A DNA stretch of 12,602 nt from an uncultured Clostridia bacterium (GTDB lineage Bacteria > Bacillota > Clostridia > Oscillospirales > CAG-272), in contig CAMJDE010000027.1 of NCBI GenBank assembly GCA_946404295.1, positions 1-12,602 on the forward strand, in the 5' to 3' direction. The position numbers and the translations under genes are program-made. Below, piece after piece: positions 6,077 to 12,602 of this stretch (its first letter is position 1; every line of letters starts with the position of its first letter). A model generated the notes under the pieces. That model did no database searches, was not told the DNA's origin, and saw nothing but the letters and a program-made list of their open reading frames with translations.

Positions 6077-7242
6077 ACGGCACGGAACTGCTCATCCGGA
6101 TAGGAGATCTGGATCCCGACCTGATCGCGGAAGCCGAAGGCGCCCTCTCCAAGCGAGGCGGACGCTTGCGCCGCCGTCGGTTCGTCGCCCTTGTCACGGC
6201 GGCTTGCCTGGTCCTTCTGTGCGGGATCGGCGTCGCGTTCGGGTTCCTGCATAGAACGAACGTCGTCGTTCCGTCGGGATGCCTGATGGTCGGATCCCCC
6301 ATCAATCCGTTTTCTCACGATTATTATTCCAGAGTCAACGAAAACTCGATCGTCAAGGCGCTCGAAGCGTGGTCGGAGGTCGACAAAGGAAATCCGACGA
6401 TCCGGATCGAGGGGAATAGTTCGCTGCGGTTCGGGATCGAGTTCGTCGTAACGTTCGATTCCGCGGTCGCCCCCGCGATCCCGGAGGAGGAACGGGCGCT
6501 GATCGCGGCGTTCATCGGCTGGATGCAGTCGCCCGATTTTGAGCGGCAATACGAATGTTTTCAGCCCGAGTTCGTCCAAAGCAGAGTCCTCGATAAAATC
6601 GAGCGAATCGGCAGCACCTACGAAGAGCTGCTGCAGAATGCCGCGATGATTTACGAGGCGGTTTTGCCGTTTGATAACGCGGAAGCGACCTTCCGCGTGA
6701 TGGGTTACCGTTCGGAGGAAACCGATCCGGAGGTTCAGAGGTACCGTTCGTTCCTGGAACGGGATCTCACGGACTTGGGGCTTGATCCCGCGAAGATCGA
6801 AAAGTATTTCTGTTTTACGCTCGCGGACGAACCCGTAGTAACCTACGACGGGGTATTCCGGACCGATCCGACCGATCCCGAGATCCCCGACCGATCCGAA
6901 ATCTCGGTCTATCGGTACGACGGAGTCTGGTACTACGATCCGCGCACGTGCAGCGACTCTCTGCTGGACTTGGCAAATCCGAAATACACCAACTACTATC
7001 TTGGAACCGAGGAGAGCGAGGGCGTCGTGGCGTGGGTCAACGGCTCCTACTGTCGGGTGACAACCGACGGGGGCGACGCTCTGCTCCACGTCAACGACCC
7101 GTCGCTGCTCTCGGGGATCGCGGCGGGAGACCGGATCGGCTTTGCGTTCTACTCCGAAATGGGTGGAGCGAATTGCACTCTTCTGATCGAAGAACGCGAT
7201 CGCGTGCCGCTTTTCAACGCCGCGTCGATCGAAAAGCGGTGA
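6073..7242 (+). CDS. Single-pass membrane protein, probable anti-sigma factor partner
   Basis: This 389-aa protein has a short cytoplasmic head (residues 1-36, with DLDPDLIAEAE and a basic RLRRRR stop-transfer flank), one transmembrane helix (about 37-59, FVALVTAACLVLLCGIGVAF) and a roughly 330-residue extracytoplasmic region. The N-terminal acidic D-x-D-x-x-L-I-x-E-A motif followed by Arg and a single helix is typical of proteins encoded directly behind this sigma factor subtype. By position and topology it is probably the anti-sigma factor, holding the sigma factor at the membrane until an external signal arrives. No classical zinc-binding anti-sigma motif (HxxxCxxC) is visible. The extracellular part contains aromatic-rich segments (YRYDGVWYYDP) and an Asp/Glu-rich middle, and I do not recognise a named domain. 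AAAGGAGGGG about 9 nt before the ATG is a strong Shine-Dalgarno inside the preceding gene. Confidence 0.8.
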   Translation: MNGTELLIRIGDLDPDLIAEAEGALSKRGGRLRRRRFVALVTAACLVLLCGIGVAFGFLHRTNVVVPSGCLMVGSPINPFSHDYYSRVNENSIVKALEAWSEVDKGNPTIRIEGNSSLRFGIEFVVTFDSAVAPAIPEEERALIAAFIGWMQSPDFERQYECFQPEFVQSRVLDKIERIGSTYEELLQNAAMIYEAVLPFDNAEATFRVMGYRSEETDPEVQRYRSFLERDLTDLGLDPAKIEKYFCFTLADEPVVTYDGVFRTDPTDPEIPDRSEISVYRYDGVWYYDPRTCSDSLLDLANPKYTNYYLGTEESEGVVAWVNGSYCRVTTDGGDALLHVNDPSLLSGIAAGDRIGFAFYSEMGGANCTLLIEERDRVPLFNAASIEKR

Positions 7243-7252
7243 AAAGCCCCAA

Positions 7253-7286
7253 AAAGGAGCCGACGGAGCGATCCGTCGGTTCCTTT
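7253..7286 (+). terminator. Intrinsic terminator of the sigma factor operon (likely bidirectional)
   Basis: A 15-bp stem, AAAGGAGCCGACGGA paired with TCCGTCGGTTCCTTT (one G-T pair), closes a GCGA tetraloop (7268-7271) 10 nt after the stop codon. T-rich sequence on the plus side is modest. Five A residues before the stem (7251-7255) give a U-run on the minus strand. It could therefore also stop typA transcripts coming from the right. Confidence 0.8.
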
Positions 7287-7321
7287 CGATTACTTTATAC
7301 GAAAGCGGGGGTTTCGTTGCG

Positions 7322-7424
7322 GTTCCGTTTTTGAAACCGCAAAACGGCAGCGAACTGCCGTTTTGCCAACTTCATATTTTTATGAAGTTCTTTGCTCCGC
7401 TTTCTTCCAAGAAAGCGGACGTCC
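7322..7424 (-). repeat. Triple-hairpin intergenic element, copy B (inverted relative to copy A)
   Basis: Read on the minus strand it repeats the order of copy A. H1 (7397-7405 with 7410-7418, CCGCTTTCT / AGAAAGCGG) differs from copy A by one loop base. H2 (7368-7376 with 7381-7389) has one base removed from each arm compared with copy A, so pairing is kept. H3 (7339-7350 with 7355-7366) is identical in sequence. The 17-nt tail at 7322-7338 is also identical. It begins about 5 nt after the typA stop codon, in the same orientation to typA as copy A has to the DUF1667 gene. It lies between convergent genes and could assist termination, but its full role is unknown. Confidence 0.85.
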
Positions 7425-7428
7425 CCCG

Positions 7429-9261
7429 TCACTTTGCGGCGTTCTTCTTCGCCGCTTGGGCTTTTTTCCGCAAAGGAGTATCCAAAATCGTTTTCCGCAG
7501 GCGGATGCTTTTCGGCGTGACCTCGATCAGTTCGTCGTCGGCGATGAACTCGATCGCCTCTTCCAGACCCATCTGGCGCGGGGTGACGAGGGTGAGCGCC
7601 TCGTCGGCGCCGGTCGAGCGGATGGCGGTCAGGTGCTTTTTCTTGCAGACATTGACCTCGATATCGCCCATCTTCGGGTTCTCGCCGACGATCATTCCCT
7701 CGTAGACCGGGGTCTGCACGCCGATAAAGAGCGGTCCGCGCTCCTGCGAATAGTAGAGCCCGTAACTGGTCGCCTCGCCCGCCTCGCTCGCGACGAGCGA
7801 ACCGGTATAGCGCATCGTGACCTCGCCCTTATAGGGCGCGTAGGTCTCAAACACGGCGTTGATGATGCCCTCTCCGCGGGTCGCGGTCATAAACTCCGAG
7901 CGGTAGCCGAAGAGGCACCGGGTCGGGATCAGGTAGGTCAGTTTCTGGCGCGTGCCGCGCAGCTGCATATCGACCAGTTCCCCTTTGCGCGAGCCGAGCC
8001 GTTCCATCACCGTCCCCATATACTCCTCGGGGACGTCGATCGTCACGCGCTCGATCGGTTCGCACTTCACGCCGTCGATCTCCTTCATCAGGACGCGCGG
8101 GTTCGAGCAGGCGAGTTCGTAGCCCTCGCGGCGCATGGTCTCGATCAGGATCGACAGGTGCATCTCTCCGCGTCCCGCGACGCGGAAGGTATCGGTCGTC
8201 TCGCCGTCGGTCACGCGGAGCGACACGTCCTTCAACAGTTCGCGGTAGAGCCGCTCGCGCAGGTGGCGCGAGGTCACGTACTTGCCCTCGCGTCCGGCGA
8301 AGGGGCTGTCGTTGACCGAGAAGGTCATTTCGAGCGTCGGCTCGCTGACCTTGACGAACTCAAGCGGTTCGACGCAGGTAAGACTGGTGACGGTATCGCC
8401 GATCGTGATGTCCTCGGCGCCCGAGAAACACACGATGTCGCCCACGGTCGCCTGCGGCACCGCGACGCGGTTCAGCCCGTCGAACTGGTACATCGAGACG
8501 ATCCGGGCGCGGCGGGGCGCCTCTTCCGAATGGAAGTTCGCGATCATCACGTCCTGGTTCTGCTTCAGCGTGCCGCGCTCGATCCGACCGATCCCGATCC
8601 GACCGACGAAGTTATTGTAGTCGATCGACGAGACGAGCAGCTGCAGTTCGCCGTTTTCGTCGCCCTCGGGCGCGGGGATATAGTCGAGAATGGTATCGAA
8701 GAGCGGGCGCAGATCGGTGCCCGGCGTGTGCGCGTCGAAACTCGCGGTGCCGGCTCTGCCCGAGCAGTAGAGGATCGGGGAGTCGAGCTGTTCGTCGGTC
8801 GCGTCCAGTTCCATCAGAAGCTCCAGCACCTCATCCTCGATCTCGTCGAGGCGGGCGTCGGGACGGTCGATCTTGTTCACAACAACGATCACGCGATGGT
8901 TCAGGGCGAGGGCGCGTTCCAGAACGAAGCGGGTTTGCGGCATCGGTCCCTCGGCGGCGTCGACCAAGAGGATGACGCCGTTCACCATTTTCAGGATCCG
9001 TTCGACCTCGCCGCCGAAATCGGCGTGACCCGGGGTGTCGACAATATTGATCTTCACGCCGTTGTAATGCACGGCGGTATTCTTCGCCAGAATCGTGATG
9101 CCGCGCTCGCGCTCGATATCGCCCGAGTCCATCACGCGCTCGGTCACCGCCTGGTTTTCGCGGTAAACGCCGCCCTGCCGGAGCATCTCGTCGACGAGCG
9201 TGGTCTTTCCGTGGTCGACGTGCGCGATGATCGCGACGTTCCGAAGATCTGTCCGCTTCAT
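7429..9261 (-). CDS. typA: Ribosome-associated translational GTPase TypA/BipA
   Basis: This 610-aa protein has the normal length for TypA/BipA (about 605-615). The GTPase domain is complete: P-loop AHVDHGKT (13-20), switch I RERGITI (51-57), DTPGHADF (75-82), NKID (129-132) and a G5-like CSGRAG (about 168). Elongation-factor domain II, domain III/V modules and the TypA-specific C-terminal domain follow. The C-terminal domain includes RMGxRKGEL-like RLGSRKGEL, YLIPTRCLFGYRSEF, ERGPLFIG and the motif ending in KSIRLRKTIL. The Lys/Ala-rich tail (KKAQAAKKNAAK) is common. TypA binds the 70S ribosome near the A site and supports ribosome assembly and stress growth, especially in the cold; this is family knowledge. 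The gene is alone on the minus strand. A clear promoter sits at 9324-9352 and GGGAG lies 3 nt before the ATG. Confidence 0.97.
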   Translation of the reverse strand: MKRTDLRNVAIIAHVDHGKTTLVDEMLRQGGVYRENQAVTERVMDSGDIERERGITILAKNTAVHYNGVKINIVDTPGHADFGGEVERILKMVNGVILLVDAAEGPMPQTRFVLERALALNHRVIVVVNKIDRPDARLDEIEDEVLELLMELDATDEQLDSPILYCSGRAGTASFDAHTPGTDLRPLFDTILDYIPAPEGDENGELQLLVSSIDYNNFVGRIGIGRIERGTLKQNQDVMIANFHSEEAPRRARIVSMYQFDGLNRVAVPQATVGDIVCFSGAEDITIGDTVTSLTCVEPLEFVKVSEPTLEMTFSVNDSPFAGREGKYVTSRHLRERLYRELLKDVSLRVTDGETTDTFRVAGRGEMHLSILIETMRREGYELACSNPRVLMKEIDGVKCEPIERVTIDVPEEYMGTVMERLGSRKGELVDMQLRGTRQKLTYLIPTRCLFGYRSEFMTATRGEGIINAVFETYAPYKGEVTMRYTGSLVASEAGEATSYGLYYSQERGPLFIGVQTPVYEGMIVGENPKMGDIEVNVCKKKHLTAIRSTGADEALTLVTPRQMGLEEAIEFIADDELIEVTPKSIRLRKTILDTPLRKKAQAAKKNAAK

Positions 9262-9285
9262 ATTCTCCCGTCCTTTTCGTCCGTG

Positions 9286-9313
9286 CGGGGCGTATTCGCC
9301 CCGTCCTTTTTTT
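9286..9313 (+). terminator. Terminator-like hairpin in the typA leader, functional on the plus (antisense) strand
   Basis: CGGGGCG (9286-9292) pairs with CGCCCCG (9297-9303) around TATT, followed by TCC and T7 (9307-9313). On the plus strand this is a textbook intrinsic terminator, yet no plus-strand gene ends here. On the minus strand it is a stable hairpin very near the 5' end of typA mRNA, without a following U-run. Confidence 0.6.
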
Positions 9314-9323
9314 CAACTTTTTT

Positions 9324-9352
9324 ATTATAACCGAAGCAAACGCGTTTTGCAA
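9324..9352 (-). promoter_or_regulatory. typA promoter
   Basis: On the minus strand, TTGCAA (9347-9352) is followed by a 17-nt spacer and a consensus TATAAT (9324-9329). The predicted start is near 9317, giving a roughly 55-nt leader containing the 9286-9303 hairpin and the Shine-Dalgarno GGGAG. Confidence 0.85.
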
Positions 9353-9391
9353 GAGGGAGAAGGTCATTTTTTGACTTTTTTTAAACAATGA

Positions 9392-9420
9392 TTGATTTTT
9401 TTCTTCCGATATAGTATGAT
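9392..9420 (+). promoter_or_regulatory. Promoter of the 793-aa lipoprotein / thiN unit
   Basis: TTGATT (9392-9397), a 17-nt spacer and TATGAT (9415-9420) form a sigma-A-type promoter divergent from typA. The roughly 75-nt leader is GC-rich and can form a small hairpin (GCGCG 9456-9460 with CGCGC 9465-9469). GAGG (9490-9493) lies 7 nt before the ATG at 9501. An alternative TTGACT lies at 9371-9376 but is badly spaced from a -10 box. Confidence 0.7.
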
Positions 9421-9500
9421 AGAAGCGGATCGGTATTCGCCGACCCCCGCGGGAAGCGCGCCGACGCGCCCGCCGTCGCCCTTTGATTTGAGGTACGATT

Positions 9501-11882
9501 ATGAAAAAGATCCTGCTCCTTTTGCTTGCGGCAGTTGTGACCCTCTCGACCGTTCTCGCCCTCTCGGCGTGCGGCAAAAAGACGAAACTTCCCGAAACCG
9601 ACTACGAGAAGGTCGTGTTCGCCTTCGAGGGAGTCGAGAAGAGTTTTCAAAAAATCGGCGACAAGAAATCAGCCGATCTGAACGACCGCGCCGTCAAGCG
9701 CCTGCTCGCGGAGGACGGCGATCCCCTCTCGACCATTCACGGCGTCTACACGACGGGCGACAGCCAGGGCGACGTGATCGACGACCTCGAATACACGCAG
9801 CCCCCGATGATCCAGTTCCAGTGCCTGAAAGCCGTACTGGAGAAGATCGGCAAAGGGTTCGAGTTCGGCGCCAAGTACTACGACGATATCACGGGCGAGG
9901 TCTTCGTCGACGTCGCGACCGGCAGGGATATGAGCGACGATGCGAACAAGAACGACTACAAGTACGACTACACGTTCCGCCTTGCGCTCCAGATCGACAT
10001 CGACGAAGCCGACCTGATCAAAGCCGACGTTTCCTTCGACATCCGGCTTATCCGCGGGAACGAAGACGTCCGCATGACCTGGTACGTCAAACTGCTCCTC
10101 GATTACGATATGACCAGCACGACGCCGCTCTACACGCTGACCATGTGGACTGCGAACGACGAGCGTGAACTCGCCTTCCGAGGCAATTACACCTACGAAT
10201 ACGACTACGTCGATATGAAAGCCGCCGGGATCAACGAGTGGCGGAAATTCGTGCTGGAACCCGACACCAAACTTGTGAAGGACGCAAACCATCAATCCTT
10301 CGAGACCTACCGCAACGAGGGCGTCGTCTTTAACGCCGACACCTGCAAGTGGTACGCCGACAAGGATCTGAAGAAGATCACGCGCTACGACGAGACCAAG
10401 GGCGCGACCATCGCCGACGCCTTCTTCGCGTTCGGATTGAACTCGACCGATATCGACGGGACGGCGTTCCTTTCGGAAAACGGGATCCAAAGCGACACGA
10501 TCACGTCCGCCTACCGCGATTTCTCCGAGATTTTCAAAAAGGACGTCATTTACTCGTTGGTCTCTGAAAAAGAGGACGACCACGGAGAAAACGGCGGGCA
10601 CGGTGAAGCCGTCGGGATCAGCGTGATGACCGAGGAGGGCGAGGCGTGGAGCGCGCGGAATATCGAGCGCGACTGCACCCTCTCCGAACTGCTCTCGGGT
10701 TACGGTCCGTGGGGACAGGGGATCGGTATCGTGCGTCCCGTGATCTGGACGGTCGACGCGAACGGCAACCGGATCGAGCGGCTCGAAAACTTCACCGACT
10801 ACGACTTTACGATCACCGTCGGAAAACCCGGACAGGGCGGCTATGAAAGCAAGATCGGGCTCGGCGACCGTCTCTCGGACGTGATCGCCGACAAACTCGG
10901 CGGCATGGAGGCGATCGAGCAAAACGGTTTCCTCGTCAACGTCGGGCTGACGAGCAAAACCGACCCGGGAAAAACGGCAACGTTCTCCGCGATCATCGGT
11001 TTCCGAAGCGAGATCGAAGAGCAGGAAGCGAAACAGTTCCCCGCCCCCTTGACCGCGTGGAGCGTTCCCGTCTACGATACGGCGAACGGCAGTTACAATA
11101 TCGACGACTACAAGGAAGGCAACGACACCATTTACCTAACCGTCCGGAATACGACAAACGACGAACGGACCGCGTATCTTTCCAAACTGAAAGCGGGCGG
11201 CTTCGTTCAGGACGATATCAACGCCTATGTCAAAGTCATCGGTCAGAACGTCCTGTTCATCACGGTCAATCAGTTTGAAGAGAACACACTCCGGATCTCG
11301 GTGCGCCAGCAGGCAAACAACGTTGACCGGACCTACTCCTCGACCTTCCCGGCGCAGGCAGTTGCAAGTTGGGTAGACGGCAAATTCGTGATCCCGACGC
11401 CGACGGCGAGCGGCAATCTGCTCTACTCGTACAATGCCGACGGAAAGTATATCCATATCTTCGGTATGACGAACGAAGAGATCGCCGCCTACGTCGATAC
11501 CGTCGCGAACCGCGAGAACACCCGGTTCGTAGGGGACCGAATGATCACCACGTATTACGAAGGACGCTTCTATACCATCGAGTACAACGCGTATGAAAAC
11601 ACGCTGTACTTTGAACTGAACCTCGAAAGATACGGCGCGCAGGAACCGCAGATCTATATCTCGGTCAACGGCGGCGACGCGCAGCCCTTCTGGTGGGACG
11701 GTATGTATTACACGGTCACCGTAACGCTTGCGGAAGGCGACACGTTCGTCTTCACGCCCGACGTCGGGAAAATCGAAGATCCGAAAGCGTTTACATTCAG
11801 CGAGGGGACCTATACGGTCGTCGTTGCCGGGACCTACACCATCTCGGGACTTCAGGGCGATCTTCATATCGCAAAGAACTGA
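9501..11882 (+). CDS. Large lipoprotein of unknown function with internally repeated C-terminal module
   Basis: This 793-aa protein has a clear lipoprotein signal (KKILLLLLAAVVTLSTVLA, lipobox LSAC, Cys24), so it is anchored outside the membrane. I do not recognise the family. Residues about 30-500 are acidic, Asp/Tyr-rich, with a likely beta-rich fold and a His/Gly-rich loop (HGENGGHGEA, 361-370). Two similar modules follow at about 543-601 and 650-707. They share TN-(D/E)-E, AY-(L/V), FV-x-D and a (F/Y)-ENTL ending. Such tandem alpha/beta modules are common in clostridial surface proteins. The C-terminus (about 716-793) is a beta-type tail with paired aromatics (PFWWDGMYYTVTV), possibly a carbohydrate- or surface-contact domain, which is inferred. 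The stop lies 18 nt before thiN, suggesting one transcript. No transport or enzyme partner is visible, so its role is open. Confidence 0.85.
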   Translation: MKKILLLLLAAVVTLSTVLALSACGKKTKLPETDYEKVVFAFEGVEKSFQKIGDKKSADLNDRAVKRLLAEDGDPLSTIHGVYTTGDSQGDVIDDLEYTQPPMIQFQCLKAVLEKIGKGFEFGAKYYDDITGEVFVDVATGRDMSDDANKNDYKYDYTFRLALQIDIDEADLIKADVSFDIRLIRGNEDVRMTWYVKLLLDYDMTSTTPLYTLTMWTANDERELAFRGNYTYEYDYVDMKAAGINEWRKFVLEPDTKLVKDANHQSFETYRNEGVVFNADTCKWYADKDLKKITRYDETKGATIADAFFAFGLNSTDIDGTAFLSENGIQSDTITSAYRDFSEIFKKDVIYSLVSEKEDDHGENGGHGEAVGISVMTEEGEAWSARNIERDCTLSELLSGYGPWGQGIGIVRPVIWTVDANGNRIERLENFTDYDFTITVGKPGQGGYESKIGLGDRLSDVIADKLGGMEAIEQNGFLVNVGLTSKTDPGKTATFSAIIGFRSEIEEQEAKQFPAPLTAWSVPVYDTANGSYNIDDYKEGNDTIYLTVRNTTNDERTAYLSKLKAGGFVQDDINAYVKVIGQNVLFITVNQFEENTLRISVRQQANNVDRTYSSTFPAQAVASWVDGKFVIPTPTASGNLLYSYNADGKYIHIFGMTNEEIAAYVDTVANRENTRFVGDRMITTYYEGRFYTIEYNAYENTLYFELNLERYGAQEPQIYISVNGGDAQPFWWDGMYYTVTVTLAEGDTFVFTPDVGKIEDPKAFTFSEGTYTVVVAGTYTISGLQGDLHIAKN

Positions 11883-11900
11883 CCGAAAGCGAAAACGAAT

Positions 11901-12551
11901 ATGGCAAACGCAAGCGGGAAAACCTGTTGGATCCTGGGCGGGGGCGAATACGACCCCGCCTTCCCGCATATCCCGGAGCCGGGCGATCTTGTGATCGCGG
12001 CGGACAGCGGGCTTGCCCTCGCCTCCCGGCTCGGGCTGACCCCGGATCTTGTCGTCGGGGATTTCGATTCGCTCGGACGGGTGCCGACGGGCGATAACGT
12101 CGTCACGCTCCCCGTCGAAAAGGACGTCACCGACGCCGCGGCGGCGGTCGGGCTCGGGCGGGAACGCGGATATTCCCGTTTCTGTTTCGTCGGCTGTACC
12201 GGCGGGCGCCCCGACCACACCTTCGCCGCCTATCAACTGCTTGCGGAGCTTGCGGGACGGGGAGAGGTCGGTCTGCTCTTCGGGGACGGCTTCACGGTCA
12301 CGGCGATCAGGGACGGCGCGCTTTCCTTCCTCGCGCTTCCCTCGGGCACTCTCTCGGTGTTCGCCGTCGGGGGCAACGCGTCGGACGTCTCGATCGCGGG
12401 CGCGTTCTATCCCCTGTCACAGGCGACCCTCACCCCGACTTTTCCCCTCGGGGTCTCCAACTCGTTTGTCGGGAAACCCGTCTCGGTGACGGTCGGGCGC
12501 GGCTCCCTGCTGATTTTCGCGGAGGGATACCCGATCCCGATATTCGGATAA
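11901..12551 (+). CDS. thiN: Thiamine diphosphokinase (thiamine pyrophosphokinase)
   Basis: This 216-aa protein has the usual ThiN/TPK length. It shows the ATP-binding domain motif DLVIAADSGLALASRLGLTPDLVVGDFDSL (split across residues about 29-58), the KD-x-TD segment (KDVTDAAAAV, 74-83), GCTGGRPDH (98-106) and the C-terminal thiamine-site region with GVSNSFVG and VTVGRGSLLI (about 183-205). It transfers pyrophosphate from ATP to thiamine to make TDP in the cytoplasm; this follows from the family. The start at 11901 has no clear Shine-Dalgarno; only GAAAGCGAAAACG precedes it. It may therefore depend on coupling with the lipoprotein gene, whose stop is 18 nt upstream. In many Firmicutes thiN follows rsgA and rpe, so this neighbour is unusual. 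No TPP riboswitch was seen. Confidence 0.93.
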   Translation: MANASGKTCWILGGGEYDPAFPHIPEPGDLVIAADSGLALASRLGLTPDLVVGDFDSLGRVPTGDNVVTLPVEKDVTDAAAAVGLGRERGYSRFCFVGCTGGRPDHTFAAYQLLAELAGRGEVGLLFGDGFTVTAIRDGALSFLALPSGTLSVFAVGGNASDVSIAGAFYPLSQATLTPTFPLGVSNSFVGKPVSVTVGRGSLLIFAEGYPIPIFG

Positions 12552-12567
12552 CAAAAAAACAAAAAAC

Positions 12568-12593
12568 GCGCCCGCATCGCTTGATGCGGGCGC
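12568..12593 (+). terminator. Bidirectional intrinsic terminator after thiN
   Basis: An 11-bp perfect stem, GCGCCCGCATC (12568-12578) with GATGCGGGCGC (12583-12593), closes a GCTT loop 16 nt after the thiN stop. TTTCTATTC follows on the plus strand. On the minus strand the stem is followed by a longer U-run (from the A-rich 12552-12566), so it probably also ends a convergent gene beyond the window. Confidence 0.9.
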
Positions 12594-12602
12594 TTTCTAT
12601 TC

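Noticed and set aside
7363..9330. 655-aa plus-strand open frame across typA
   Set aside because: It lies entirely antisense to a complete, well-motifed typA. It is His/Asp/Arg-rich in the way expected of a shadow frame in GC-rich DNA, and it starts inside repeat copy B without a Shine-Dalgarno.
9669..10922. 417-aa minus-strand open frame within the lipoprotein gene
   Set aside because: It is antisense to a gene with a clear signal peptide and lipobox, rich in Val/Asp/Arg, with no motifs or promoter.
11860..11900. TPP riboswitch upstream of thiN
   Set aside because: Only 18 nt separate the genes and no conserved TPP aptamer cores (CUGAGA-like and ACCUGA-like) were seen there or in the 9421-9500 leader.
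11136..12236. 366-aa minus-strand open frame across the lipoprotein and thiN
   Set aside because: It crosses the boundary of two real plus-strand genes and is a shadow by composition.

Overview
The window reads as a piece of a GC-rich, Gram-positive anaerobe, most likely an uncultured Clostridia member (Bacillota). This placement is inference. It rests on strong purine-rich Shine-Dalgarno sites, sigma-A-type promoters with 17-nt spacers, two lipobox-type secreted proteins, a clostridial-style GlpA/GlpB/DUF1667 gene trio and an ECF sigma factor of a type common in gut Clostridia. No rRNA, tRNA, CRISPR array, transposase or phage gene was seen.

Layout. Bases 1-2173 carry the end of a plus-strand redox operon: the C-terminal part of a GlpA/LhgO-type FAD oxidoreductase with a BFD-like [2Fe-2S] domain, a second NAD(P)/FAD oxidoreductase that starts inside the first gene's stop codon, and a small Cys-rich DUF1667 protein. 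This trio is usually linked to glycerol-3-phosphate oxidation. Bases 2174-2499 hold a triple-hairpin repeat (copy A) and a strong extended -10 promoter. Bases 2500-5226 encode a 908-aa lipoprotein that joins a cadherin-like sandwich domain, three InlB-type B-repeats and a MucBP-like segment to a sugar-binding-protein-like C-terminus. Bases 5227-5515 hold an array of TATCGA boxes separated by hairpins, then a promoter. Bases 5516-7242 encode an ECF-like sigma factor (TTG start) and a single-pass membrane protein overlapping it by 4 nt, probably its anti-sigma partner. They end in a long hairpin terminator. The second, inverted copy (B) of the triple-hairpin repeat lies between that operon and the convergent minus-strand typA/bipA gene (7429-9261). 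From a divergent promoter region, bases 9501-12551 encode a 793-aa lipoprotein of unknown function followed 18 nt later by thiamine diphosphokinase (thiN), closed by a bidirectional terminator at the right edge.

The protein-coding genes are mostly recognisable. The least explained structure is non-coding. Copies A and B of the roughly 100-nt element have an identical third hairpin, and a second hairpin whose two arms have changed in a matched way. Both copies sit just after the stop codon of a gene and in the same orientation relative to that gene. The TATCGA-box array looks like a second, different repeat family.
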